A DNA stretch of 64,000 bases from Kitasatospora sp044457565 (GTDB lineage Bacteria; Actinomycetota; Actinomycetes; Streptomycetales; Streptomycetaceae). The position numbers and the translations under genes were made by a program. Where the stretch lies: assembly GCF_044457565.1 (NCBI RefSeq), contig NZ_JBITGZ010000012.1, positions 62,001-126,000 on the forward strand, written 5' to 3'. The notes below the pieces were generated by a model, which was not told where the DNA came from, searched no databases, and saw only the letters and a list, made by a program, of their open reading frames with translations. Of the stretch, positions 36,381 to 45,149 are shown piece after piece (within the stretch, counting starts at the first letter, position 1; each line of letters opens with the position of its first letter).

Positions 36381-36629
36381 CTACTGGAGCCGCTCCTGGA
36401 GTCGCTCCTTCAGCTCCGCTGCCATCCCACGCGTCCACTGCGACAGCTCGCCGCGCTGCTGCGCCCTGCCCTCGCAGAGCGCGGTGACCTGGGCGTCGCT
36501 GAGCCGGTCGGGCCCCGGGATCTCCAGCAGGTACGCGATCTCGTCCAGCACGGTGGCCAGCCGCTTGGCATCGTCATGGCTGAGCATCACAGCCATCTCA
36601 TGGTGACTGATGGTGACAGAACCGGGCAT
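36381..36629 (-). CDS. Small hypothetical protein, mostly helical
   Basis: The 82-residue protein begins with a short beta-like segment (MPGSVTISHHEMAVMLS) and continues with amphipathic helices (DDAKRLATVLDEIAYLLEI; SQWTRGMAAELKERLQERLQ). The ATG at 36629 has a perfect AGGAGG five bases upstream, and third positions are G/C-biased, so the gene is credible. I do not recognise a family. The 127-bp gap to ogt downstream gives no clear operon signal. Confidence 0.7.
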   Translation of the reverse strand: MPGSVTISHHEMAVMLSHDDAKRLATVLDEIAYLLEIPGPDRLSDAQVTALCEGRAQQRGELSQWTRGMAAELKERLQERLQ

Positions 36630-36816
36630 CACAGCCTCCTTCGTTCGCCCCTCCTCCACCGTACGGCGCACGCGACCACCGTGCCCCCGGGGCTGCCCTC
36701 GCCCCTCCTTCGCTCCCCCTGCTCCCCGTACTCCCGCTCCCGGCTCCCGCTCCGCGGGGCCCGGCTCTCACCCTCCACCCGCGCCGCTACATGGTCAGGG
36801 CGCCCCGGAGAACGAG

Positions 36817-37210
36817 ATGCGCCCGGTGACCGAGGCCGTCCGGGCCCGCTACCCCGCCTGCGACGTCGAGATCGTGGAGTTCCACTTCAGCGATCCGTTC
36901 ACCCTGCTGCGGGCCGGCCAGGCCGACGACCCCGAGCGGCCGCCCGGTACAGCGCGGTCCGGTCGCGCGGACCTTCCACGAGATCCTCGGCCTCATCGCG
37001 GCCGGACAGATCGTCAGCCCGCTGAACGCGCACGCCGCCTGGCACTACAACCCACCCGGCATCACCTTCCGGCCGATCCACGACGCCCCGCTCACCGAAT
37101 GGGCCCCGGTGTGGCGCACCGCGAACGAAACGGCCCGCCTCCGCGCCTTCGTCAAGGCGGCGCACGAGCTCGGCGTCCGCCCGATTACGATGGCGCCCTC
37201 CGGGGAGTAG
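36817..37210 (+). pseudogene. Remnant of a LysR-family regulator (ligand-binding domain with internal deletion and frameshift)
   Basis: Frame 1 from 36817 reads TEAVRARYPACDVEIVEFHFSDPFTLLRAGQAD, the typical start of a LysR substrate-binding domain. About position 36935 the match stops. From about 36952 a different frame continues with GPVARTFHEILGLIAAGQIVSPLNAHAAWHYNPPG and ends TAG at 37210, the typical end of the same domain. The middle of the domain (about 70 residues by comparison with the family) and the whole N-terminal DNA-binding domain are missing. The gene is therefore dead by a deletion with a frame change. G/C third-position bias persists in both parts, suggesting recent decay. 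Confidence 0.75.
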
Positions 37211-37375
37211 CCGCCGACGGGCGCGCCGGCCGCCCCGCCGCCCCGGTCAGCAGAGCCGCCGCCGGCACGCGCGGCGGTGGCGGCACGCACCGACGCCGTC
37301 CAGGTCCGGCCGGCCCAGGCGGTACCCACCGCCACCCGCCATCACCGTCCCAGCCGCCGCGCGTGGCCCCGTCGC

Positions 37376-37867
37376 TCACCGCCCCGGGGTCAGGTGCCGG
37401 CGGCCGGCGATCTGCTCGAAGATCAGGTTGGTCCGGGTCTGCGCCACCGCCGGATGGGTGGTGAGGTGGTCCACCACGAAGTCGCGCAGGGCGTCCGGGT
37501 GCGCGAGGGCGACGTGGAGCAGGTAGTCGTCGGATCCGGCCATGTGGAACACCGCCACGACGCCGGGCATGTCGGGGGCCGTGGCGCGGAAGCTCTCGTT
37601 CTGTTCACGGGTGTGGGCCCGGAGCCGGACCGAGATCATGGCCTGCAACGGCAGCCCGATCGCGGCGGGGGCGATGTCGGCCCGGAACGCGCGGATGACC
37701 CCGCGCTCGCGCAGTGAGCGGACCCGGGCCAGACAGGTCGAGGGGGCGATGCCCACCGCGTCCGCGAGCGCGTTGTTCGGCATGCGGGCGTTGTCCGCGA
37801 GGATGCGCAGGATCGCCCGGTCCACGTCATCGATGGCGGCCCGCGGCGTGTGAGGAATGTTCGGCAC
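37376..37867 (-). CDS. Lrp/AsnC-family transcriptional regulator
   Basis: The 163-residue protein has the Lrp winged helix at residues 12-60 (IDDVDRAILRILADNARMPNNALADAVGIAPSTCLARVRSLRERGVI) and the RAM ligand-binding domain after it (MISVRLRAHTREQNESF; GSDDYLLHVALAHPDALRDFV). Such proteins respond to amino acids. It is divergent from a PLP-dependent decarboxylase gene and probably senses the decarboxylase substrate or product. GTG at 37867 is the nearest start to the conserved part; the ribosome-binding site is weak. An inverted repeat (37919-37939) in the divergent region is a candidate binding site. Confidence 0.88.
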   Translation of the reverse strand: MPNIPHTPRAAIDDVDRAILRILADNARMPNNALADAVGIAPSTCLARVRSLRERGVIRAFRADIAPAAIGLPLQAMISVRLRAHTREQNESFRATAPDMPGVVAVFHMAGSDDYLLHVALAHPDALRDFVVDHLTTHPAVAQTRTNLIFEQIAGRRHLTPGR

Positions 37868-37918
37868 GAGGCCCAGGGTCCTCGCTCGTACCGATGATTC
37901 GCAAGATGTGGCGCACCG

Positions 37919-37939
37919 ATTCCGAATGTTCTGCGGAAT
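37919..37939. promoter_or_regulatory. ATTCCG-N9-CGGAAT inverted repeat between lrp and decarboxylase genes
   Basis: Perfect 6-bp arms lie 50 bp from the Lrp start and 120 bp from the decarboxylase start, in a position expected for an Lrp-type operator. A related GATTCG/CGATTC pair flanks it on the left. Confidence 0.4.
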
Positions 37940-38057
37940 GCTTCCCCCTCCGGCGTCACAGGTTCCATCCTGGCTGCCGATCGGATCGGCCACCGCCGCC
38001 AACCCCACCGGACCTGCCCGGCGGGTCTCCGACCCAGCGAACCGGGAGTGCTGCGCC

Positions 38058-39797
38058 ATGAGCCGAACCGACACCCTGACCGCTCACCCCGGCCACGACG
38101 AGCTCGCACGACCGGACGTCCGGATATCGCCCCTGGACGTCCCCGCCGCCCGTAGACCGGACCGCCCGGCCGCGGAGCCGGACGTCTGCGACTTCGAGCT
38201 CCCGGCCGGCGGGCTGGACGACGAGCGGCGCCTGCGCGCGCTCGACACGATGGACGAGTACCTGACGAGCAAGCGCCATCACCTGCTCGGCTACCAGGCC
38301 ACCCAGGAGATGGGCGGGAGCGCCTTCGACCTCGGCCGGTTCATGCAGCACAACATCAACAACCTCGGTGACCCGTTCCAGAGCGGCGGCTACAAGCCGA
38401 ACACCAAGGTCGTCGAGCGCGCGGTGCTCGACTACTACGCCGCCCTGTGGCACGCCAAGGCGCCGTACCGCGCGGACGACCCCGAGTCGTACTGGGGGTA
38501 CGTGCTGTCCATGGGCTCGACCGAGGGCAACATGTACGCGCTCTGGAACGCTCGGGACTACCTGAGCGGCAAGGCGCTGATCCAGCCCCCGACCGGTCCG
38601 TCCGGCACCCCGCGCTACGTCCAGGCCCCGTCCGAGCCCGGCAACCCCAACGCCTACCGCCCGGTGGCGTTCTACTCCGAGGACACCCACTACTCGTTCG
38701 CCAAGGCGGTCCACGTACTGGGCGTCGAGACCTTCCACGCCGTGGGCACGGAGCAGTACCCGGACGAGTGCCCGCTGCCAGGACCCACGGCCGCGCCGCG
38801 CGAATGGCCCGCCGAGGTGCCCTCCCGCAGCGGCCCCTCGGGCCAGGTGTGGGACGGCACCGGGGAGATCGACATCGACGCCCTGGCGGTGCTGGTGGAG
38901 TTCTTCGCCGCCAAGGGGCACCCGATCTTCATCAGCCTCAACCTCGGCAGCACCTTCAAGGGCGCTCACGACGACGTCCGACAGGTCTGCGAGCGCCTGC
39001 TGCCGATCTTCGAGAAGTACCGGCTGATCCAGGGCGAGGTGGTCTACGGCAAGGACCCGCACACCGGCGAACCGCTGGTCGACCTGCGACGCCGCTTCTG
39101 GATCCACGTGGACGGCGCCCTCGGCGCCGGGTACGCGCCCTTCATGCGGATGGCCGGCGCGGAGCCGGCACGGTTCGGCTGGAGCCCCGACACGGACATG
39201 CCGGAGTTCGACTTCGGCATCACCCTGGCGACCCAGGAGTTCGGCGACCTCGACATGGTCTCCTCGATCGCCATGAGCGGCCACAAGTGGCCCGGCGCAC
39301 CGTGGCCGTGCGGCATCTACATGACCAAGGTCAAGTACCAGATCTCACCGCCCTCCCAGCCGGAGTACATCGGCGCCCCCGACACCACGTTCGCCGGCTC
39401 GCGCAACGGCTTCTCGCCACTGGTGCTCTGGGACCACCTGTCCCGGCACTCCTACCAGGACCAGGTCGACCGGATCCGCGGGGCCCAGGAGCTGGCCGCC
39501 TACCTTGAGCGGCAACTCCGCTTCCTGGAACGGGAGAAGGGCATCGAGCTGTGGCCCGCACGCACCCCGGGCGCCATCACGGTGCGGTTCCGCAAGCCCA
39601 GCCCCGAGCTGGTGGCCAAGTGGTCACTGTCCTCGCAGGACGTCCTGCTCACCCCGGGCGACGAGAGCACCCGGCGCAGCTACGTGCACGTCTTCCTGAT
39701 GTCGTCGGTCGACCGCTCCAAGCTGGACGCCCTGTTGGACGACCTCGCCGACGACCCCGCCATCCTCGCGACGGCACCGGTACTCGCCCACCGGTGA
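38058..39797 (+). CDS. Group II PLP-dependent amino-acid decarboxylase
   Basis: The 579-residue protein has the fold-type I decarboxylase signature. QHNINNLGDPFQSGG (about residues 96-112) is the substrate loop region. HVDGALGAGYAPF carries the cofactor Asp near residue 350, and SGHKWPGAPWPCG carries the Schiff-base lysine near residue 410. The INNLGDPF and GYVLSMGSTEGNMYAL segments place it with histidine/valine-type decarboxylases of actinomycetes rather than with GadB of enteric bacteria. The exact amino acid is not readable. A disordered N-terminus of about 60 residues is extra. The ATG at 38058 follows GGGAG. The divergent Lrp regulator supports an amino-acid substrate. Confidence 0.87.
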   Translation: MSRTDTLTAHPGHDELARPDVRISPLDVPAARRPDRPAAEPDVCDFELPAGGLDDERRLRALDTMDEYLTSKRHHLLGYQATQEMGGSAFDLGRFMQHNINNLGDPFQSGGYKPNTKVVERAVLDYYAALWHAKAPYRADDPESYWGYVLSMGSTEGNMYALWNARDYLSGKALIQPPTGPSGTPRYVQAPSEPGNPNAYRPVAFYSEDTHYSFAKAVHVLGVETFHAVGTEQYPDECPLPGPTAAPREWPAEVPSRSGPSGQVWDGTGEIDIDALAVLVEFFAAKGHPIFISLNLGSTFKGAHDDVRQVCERLLPIFEKYRLIQGEVVYGKDPHTGEPLVDLRRRFWIHVDGALGAGYAPFMRMAGAEPARFGWSPDTDMPEFDFGITLATQEFGDLDMVSSIAMSGHKWPGAPWPCGIYMTKVKYQISPPSQPEYIGAPDTTFAGSRNGFSPLVLWDHLSRHSYQDQVDRIRGAQELAAYLERQLRFLEREKGIELWPARTPGAITVRFRKPSPELVAKWSLSSQDVLLTPGDESTRRSYVHVFLMSSVDRSKLDALLDDLADDPAILATAPVLAHR

Positions 39798-39823
39798 GGC
39801 CCTGCCCGGCCCTGCCGCGCAAA

Positions 39824-39850
39824 CGGCCCCGGACGAGTCGTCCGAGGCCG
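39824..39850. terminator. Hairpin after the decarboxylase gene
   Basis: CGGCC..GGACGA pairs with TCGTCC..GGCCG around a single-base centre, with two unpaired positions per arm. It is a moderate terminator before the tRNA gene on the other strand. Confidence 0.45.
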
Positions 39851-39898
39851 GCGATGAAGCCCCCGGAAGGCCGAACCCTCATCCGAGGTGAAAACGAG

Positions 39899-39972
39899 AG
39901 CCCCCTGTCGGGTTCGAACCGACGACCCCCGCTTTACAAGAGCGGTGCTCTGGCCAGCTGAGCTAAGGAGGC
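39899..39972 (-). tRNA. tRNA-Thr (anticodon TGT)
   Basis: The minus strand folds into a 74-nt cloverleaf. The acceptor GCCTCCT pairs with AGGGGGC (one T-G pair). The D arm is GCTC...GAGC. The anticodon stem CCGCT/AGCGG encloses the loop CTTGTAA, giving anticodon TGT. The T arm GTCGG-TTCGAAC-CCGAC is perfect. The CCA end is not encoded. The anticodon reads ACA and, by wobble, ACG codons. Confidence 0.96.
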
Positions 39973-40158
39973 ACGGTGACCGTCCGCGGCGGACCACGGC
40001 GGCACCGGAGGGCAGTCTACCGGGCCCGGATGGGGCGGTGTCTGCAAATAGTGGTGGCGGGGCGGAGAGGACGTGACCGAACCGATGCGCAAGTGGATGG
40101 CGACGGGGGCTGACAAGCGGCGAAGGGGCAGGTAGCGTCGCCGGGGCTGGCTGGTTCC

Positions 40159-40172
40159 GTGGTTCAGACCAT
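40159..40172. promoter_or_regulatory. DasR-operator-like site upstream of msiK
   Basis: GTGGTTCAGACCAT contains TGGT-TCAG-ACCA, which matches the core of the DasR responsive element (TGGTCTAGACCA) at 10 of 12 positions. It is 78 bp before the msiK start. Control of a shared sugar-transport ATPase by the N-acetylglucosamine regulator would be sensible, but this is inference. Confidence 0.35.
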
Positions 40173-40249
40173 CGCGGGCCGGCCGCACGACAATCCACCC
40201 TTTACTCGGATCGTCCGGCACGTTCCTGCCGGTGAAGGAGAGCACAACC

Positions 40250-41341
<1,092 letters not shown>

Positions 41342-41362
41342 GCGCCTGTCGACGGGTAGACG

Positions 41363-41408
41363 CGTGGCCGAGCCCCGCCGGACCGCGGTCCGGCGGGGCT
41401 CGGCCACG
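41363..41408 (+). terminator. msiK terminator
   Basis: Twenty-two-base arms (41363-41384 and 41387-41408) are perfectly complementary, giving a stem of about 20 bp. Confidence 0.9.
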
Positions 41409-41544
41409 TGGGTTCCCGGTACGGCCGCCGCGGGCACCGGCCAGGGCCGGCCCTCGGCGGCCCGCGTCAACACGGCGACGGGACGAACCCGGACACGGAT
41501 CACTCGATGGCGTGACGGAGTGCGATACCCCGCCCACTCACCGC

Positions 41545-41550
41545 TACGCT
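41545..41550 (+). promoter_or_regulatory. -10 box of the 41558 gene, leaderless arrangement
   Basis: TACGCT ends 7 nt before the GTG at 41558, with no Shine-Dalgarno sequence. Confidence 0.4.
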
Positions 41551-41557
41551 CCTGACC

Positions 41558-42001
41558 GTGAAGCAGCTTGTGCGCCGTATCGGCCAGACCGTAGCCCTCA
41601 CCCTGCCCGTGATCCTGGTGACCACCGGCACCCTCGCCGTGACCCGCGTCCCGTGGGCCCCGCCGACCTCGCTCGACCAGCAGGTGGTCGCGGCCTCCAG
41701 TGGCGACGGGCCCGGCATCGGGCGCACCACAGTCGGCAGCAGCTCCGCCCAGGGGCTCGCGCCGCAGGACGCCCTGCGGGCGGACCTGCTGGACGAGCTG
41801 CGCGCCAACAACCCCGGCAGCGCGCTCGACCTGCTGGAGCGGACGATGCGTGAGAAGCCGTCGCTCACCCCGTACTGCAGCTCGCTCGCCGGCGACCTCG
41901 GCAAGGCCGCGGTGCGCAAGTACCAGGGTGACGTCCAGCGCGCCCGCGCCTTCGCCCGGCCGGTCTGTGACGGGTCGTTCGCCGCCGGGATCGCCGGGTA
42001 G
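41558..42001 (+). CDS. Small exported hypothetical protein
   Basis: The 147-residue protein has a basic start and a hydrophobic segment (TVALTLPVILVTTGTLAV, residues 11-28), either a signal peptide or a membrane anchor. The mature part is helical (DALRADLLDELRANNPGSALDLLERTM) and has two cysteines (YCSSLAG, PVCDGSF) that could form a disulfide outside the cell. I do not recognise a named family. GTG at 41558 is supported by a -10 box 7 nt upstream. The next gene starts 97 bp later with its own leaderless promoter. Confidence 0.7.
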   Translation: MKQLVRRIGQTVALTLPVILVTTGTLAVTRVPWAPPTSLDQQVVAASSGDGPGIGRTTVGSSSAQGLAPQDALRADLLDELRANNPGSALDLLERTMREKPSLTPYCSSLAGDLGKAAVRKYQGDVQRARAFARPVCDGSFAAGIAG

Positions 42002-42084
42002 CGCGGTAGGTCCCGGCCGCCTGGCCCGGTACGTGGCCGGGTCGGCCCCGGCGGGCAGGCGGCCCGTACCGGGGCGGCTGACCC

Positions 42085-42090
42085 TATTGT
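42085..42090 (+). promoter_or_regulatory. -10 box of the nucleotidyltransferase gene, leaderless arrangement
   Basis: TATTGT ends 7 nt before the ATG at 42098. Confidence 0.45.
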
Positions 42091-42097
42091 TCTCCGC

Positions 42098-42838
42098 ATG
42101 ACCGCTGACTCAGCATCGCTCGCAGCGCCCACCGTCACCCAGGCTGTGATCCTGGCCGGCGGACAGGGCTCCCGGCTGCGCCCGTACACCGACGACCGGC
42201 CGAAGCCGCTGGTCGAGATCCCCGGCACCGGCGTGCCCATCCTCGGGCACCAGCTGGCCTGGCTCGCCGCCGAGGGCGTCACCGACGCGGTGGTCTCGTG
42301 CGGGCACCTGGCCGAGGTGCTGCAGGAGTGGCTCGACCAGGCCGACCTGCCGCTGAACGTGAGCACCGTCGTCGAGCGGGAGCCGCTCGGGCGCGGTGGC
42401 GGGCTCAAGTACGCGGCGCGCGCTCTGCCGCGCCCGGACGAGCCCTGGTACGCCACCAACGGCGACATCTGGACGCGTTTCAGCCTGCGCGACATGGCCG
42501 CGTTCCACCACGAGCGCGACGCCGTCGCGACCCTCGCCCTGGCCCGCCCGCGCATCCCGTGGGGCGCCGTGGAGACGGACCAGTTCGGCAACGTGCTGGA
42601 CTTCATCGAGGCGCCGCCGTCGCCGTTCCTGATCAACGCGGGCCTGTACGTGTTCAGCCCCGAGTTCACCACGCTCCTGCCGGACGTCGGCGACCACGAG
42701 CGGACCACCTTCCCCCAGCTGGCCCGTGGCAAGCGGCTGGCGGGCTATCAGCTGCCGCAGGGCGCGTACTGGCGGGCCATCGACACCGCGAAGGACCTCA
42801 CCGAGGCCGCCAAGGAGCTGGCCGCCCGCGGAGAGTAG
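42098..42838 (+). CDS. Sugar-1-phosphate nucleotidyltransferase
   Basis: The 246-residue protein has the nucleotidyltransferase signature QAVILAGGQGSRLRPYTDDRPKPLVEI at residues 15-41 (GGxGxRLxPxTxxxPKP), which binds NTP and makes NDP-sugars. ATNGDIWTRF carries the metal Asp near residue 126. Length and the absence of a left-handed beta-helix suggest a short mannose-1-phosphate guanylyltransferase-like or glucose-1-phosphate thymidylyltransferase-like enzyme; the sugar cannot be read. The ATG at 42098 sits 7 nt after TATTGT. A terminator follows at 42967, after a gap of about 130 bp without features. Confidence 0.88.
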   Translation: MTADSASLAAPTVTQAVILAGGQGSRLRPYTDDRPKPLVEIPGTGVPILGHQLAWLAAEGVTDAVVSCGHLAEVLQEWLDQADLPLNVSTVVEREPLGRGGGLKYAARALPRPDEPWYATNGDIWTRFSLRDMAAFHHERDAVATLALARPRIPWGAVETDQFGNVLDFIEAPPSPFLINAGLYVFSPEFTTLLPDVGDHERTTFPQLARGKRLAGYQLPQGAYWRAIDTAKDLTEAAKELAARGE

Positions 42839-42966
42839 GGGTCACCCGCGGGGAGCAGGGGCCCTCGGGGAGTGGCCCGGCATCCTGGGGAGATCGGGCA
42901 TACAGGGATCCCCGGGCGGCGACCTTGCACCCGCGTGAGCGCGCACCAACGGTTCCCGCAAGACGG

Positions 42967-43002
42967 TTCGGCCGGGACACCCCGCGGGGTGTCCCGGCCG
43001 AA
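42967..43002. terminator. Bidirectional terminator between nucleotidyltransferase and DoxX genes
   Basis: Seventeen-base arms TTCGGCCGGGACACCCC and complement (42967-42983, 42986-43002) form a near-perfect palindrome. Confidence 0.85.
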
Positions 43003-43040
43003 GCACGTCCAGGGGCCGCACAGCCGCCCGTGGAGGCCCG

Positions 43041-44792
43041 TCAGGTCGACGTGGGCGTCCCGGGCTGGGTGCGACCGCCCCCGCTCCTGGCGCCCAGCGT
43101 GGGCAGCTCGGCCAGCGGGGCGCTGCCGAGGACCCCGCCGAGCAGTCCCGAGCCGCTCGGGCTGCTGCTCGGGCTCGGCTTGGGCGCCGTGCCGCCGGGT
43201 GTGCCGGTGTTGCTGCGCCCGGTGGCGGGCGCCGAGCCCGTCGGTGCGCTGGTGGTGCCCGGTGCGGCGGGGGCGTTGGCGCCGGCGCTCTCGCTCTTCG
43301 TCGGGTGCGGCTTGGCGCTCTGCCCGGGCTTGGACGAGGCCGGTGCGGAGGTGGGCGCCGAAGCGGACGGTGTCGCGGTCGGCGTGGGGGTCCGCGACGC
43401 GTTGGGCGACGGCGAGGGTGCCTTCGCCGGGCTCGACGGGGCCGTCGTCGAGGTGCCGCCGGGCCAGACCGGGGTGCCGTAGTCACTGCTCGGCCCGGTC
43501 GGGCCGGGATGCGGACGGCCTCCGGTGCGGACGGCGGCGCCCAGCATCGAGCCGAGCAGCAGGGTCAGGCCGACCACCACCGCGGTGATCACCGACCCGC
43601 GGCGCAGCACCCGGCGCCGCAGCGCGGCCGGCTCGTCCGAGCCGTGCCGGCGCCAGGCCTCCAGGGCGATCCGCCCGTCCAGCGAGCCGAACGGCGCGCC
43701 GGCGATCAGCAGCGGGCTCCAGGCCGCCAGGAAGATCAGTTCGGGCGTGTCGTACATGGGGACGGCCCGCCAGCTGACCGTGAACAGCAGGGCGGCGGAG
43801 AGCAGCATCGCGACGCCGGCCGCGAGCCGCTGCCAGAGGCCGAGGATGGCGAGCACCCCGACCACCACCTCGGTGAAGGCCACGCCGAGCCCGGCACCCA
43901 CCGGGTGGCCCATCGCGAAGGCGAGCAGGGGCTCGGCGACCTTCCAGGGGTGCAGCGAGGAGAGCCAGCGCATCATCGAACCGCGGTCGCCGCCGTCGAA
44001 GTAGACCGGGTCGCACAGCTTGTTGAAGCCGGCGTAGACCGAGAGGCCGCCGAGCACCACGCGCAGCGGGAGCAGGACGAGGCCGAGGTCGACCCGGCGG
44101 CCCGGGTACCGGGCGTGCCTGGAGTCGGCGGCCGAGACCTCCGGGAGCTCCCCGGCGGGGGTCCAGCCGCCTGCCTGCGGCCGGCGGCCGGCACCGGCAC
44201 CGCCCGTGGCACCCGCGCCGCCCGGGGAACCGGGCTGGCGCGGCACCGTCCGGGCGCCGCTGTACGCGGGCATCGCCCGGGTCGCCTGATCGTCCGACAG
44301 GGTGCTGCCCGCGCCGCCACCGCCCGCAGCGAGCGAGGCTCCCGCCCGGGCGGGCACGGTGTTGAGGCGTGCCGCCTCCAGCAGCTGGGTGGCCGCCACG
44401 TCACCCGGGGCGGCCTCGCCCGTCCAGGTGACGGCGGTGACCCTGCCCTTGCGCCGGGGCGTCGTCCCCGCACCGGCGCCGGCCGCCCCGCCGGCAGCGC
44501 CGGTGAGCAGCGGGAGCGCGGCCGTGTCGACGACCACCTGGGGGGTGACCAGCGGGCGGCGGATGAAGCCCTGCGAGGCGTAGGGGTCGCCGAACGCGGC
44601 ACCGTACGAGAGCGCGCCGGCCGGTGCCTCGATCAGCGGCGCCACCGGGGTGCCGAGTCTGAGCTGGAAGCTCGCCTGGGTGCTGCTGAGCCGAGCGGGG
44701 TCGGACGGCACCTTGACCGTGTTGAGACCGGGGCCGGAATCTATCCCCGCCGTGCCGCCCTGCCCGGGGAACCGAGGTGTTCTGGTGTCCAC
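43041..44792 (-). CDS. DoxX-family membrane protein with long N- and C-terminal extensions
   Basis: The protein has 583 residues. The DoxX core (about residues 230-370) has the usual four helices (LGLVLLPLRVVLGGLSVYAGFNKLCDPVYF; AGLGVAFTEVVVGVLAILGLW; LAAGVAMLLSAALLFTV). An extra helix (VITAVVVGLTLLLGSMLGA) follows near residue 405. Residues 1-220 are Gly/Ala/Pro-rich and the last 150 residues are Pro/Ser/Thr-rich (TPTPTATPSASAP), presumably outside the cell. DoxX proteins take part in membrane redox and thiol stress complexes in mycobacteria; the role here is unknown. GTG at 44792 is the only start near the 5' end. Confidence 0.8.
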   Translation of the reverse strand: MDTRTPRFPGQGGTAGIDSGPGLNTVKVPSDPARLSSTQASFQLRLGTPVAPLIEAPAGALSYGAAFGDPYASQGFIRRPLVTPQVVVDTAALPLLTGAAGGAAGAGAGTTPRRKGRVTAVTWTGEAAPGDVAATQLLEAARLNTVPARAGASLAAGGGGAGSTLSDDQATRAMPAYSGARTVPRQPGSPGGAGATGGAGAGRRPQAGGWTPAGELPEVSAADSRHARYPGRRVDLGLVLLPLRVVLGGLSVYAGFNKLCDPVYFDGGDRGSMMRWLSSLHPWKVAEPLLAFAMGHPVGAGLGVAFTEVVVGVLAILGLWQRLAAGVAMLLSAALLFTVSWRAVPMYDTPELIFLAAWSPLLIAGAPFGSLDGRIALEAWRRHGSDEPAALRRRVLRRGSVITAVVVGLTLLLGSMLGAAVRTGGRPHPGPTGPSSDYGTPVWPGGTSTTAPSSPAKAPSPSPNASRTPTPTATPSASAPTSAPASSKPGQSAKPHPTKSESAGANAPAAPGTTSAPTGSAPATGRSNTGTPGGTAPKPSPSSSPSGSGLLGGVLGSAPLAELPTLGARSGGGRTQPGTPTST

Positions 44793-44870
44793 ACCCGTCT
44801 AACCGGGTGACGCCCGGATAGGACACTCTCCCGAGTGGATTCTCGGCACCCACTTGAAGTGATCATGAGA

Positions 44871-44904
44871 AAAGCGATCGGGCCCGACAGGACCCGATCG
44901 CTTT
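44871..44904. terminator. Hairpin AAAGCGATCGGG/CCCGATCGCTTT
   Basis: Twelve-base perfect arms enclose a 10-nt loop. On the minus strand the stem ends in TTT. Confidence 0.7.
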
Positions 44905-45010
44905 GCCGTCGGACGCTTTCGGATTGCCGTCCGCGACGCCGACCGGGCCGGCACGGCGCGGGTCCGGCAGGCCGGAATGACACCGCCCGGCACTACACCG
45001 CCCGGTACGG

Positions 45011-45047
45011 CGAGGGCCGGCCCGCACCGAGAGCGGGCCGGCCCTCG
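45011..45047. terminator. Hairpin downstream of rlmB
   Basis: Fifteen-base perfect arms (45011-45025, 45033-45047) enclose a 7-nt loop. Confidence 0.75.
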
Positions 45048-45054
45048 CCGACTT

Positions 45055-45118
45055 CGAACCACGAACCACGAACCACAAGCTACGGGCTACGGGCTACGGG
45101 CTACGGGCTACGGGCTAC
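45055..45118. repeat. Two adjacent heptamer tandem arrays
   Basis: CGAACCA is repeated 3 times (45055-45075), then CTACGGG 5 times (45080-45114) with a partial sixth copy. They lie just after the rlmB stop codon. The copy number is probably variable by slippage. Confidence 0.85.
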
Positions 45119-45149
45119 TACGAGCGAACGCAACCCGTTCCGCCACCTA

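Larger units (their letters stand above)
44793..45149. other. Gap between rlmB and the DoxX gene with two terminators and heptamer arrays
   Basis: About 357 bp without a gene. It holds a hairpin at 44871-44904, a hairpin at 45011-45047, three copies of CGAACCA (45055-45075) and five copies of CTACGGG (45080-45114). Reading from rlmB on the minus strand, the hairpins are its terminators. Confidence 0.6.

Noticed and set aside
45055..45118. CRISPR-like array
   Set aside because: The units are 7 bp with no spacers, and no cas genes are in the window.
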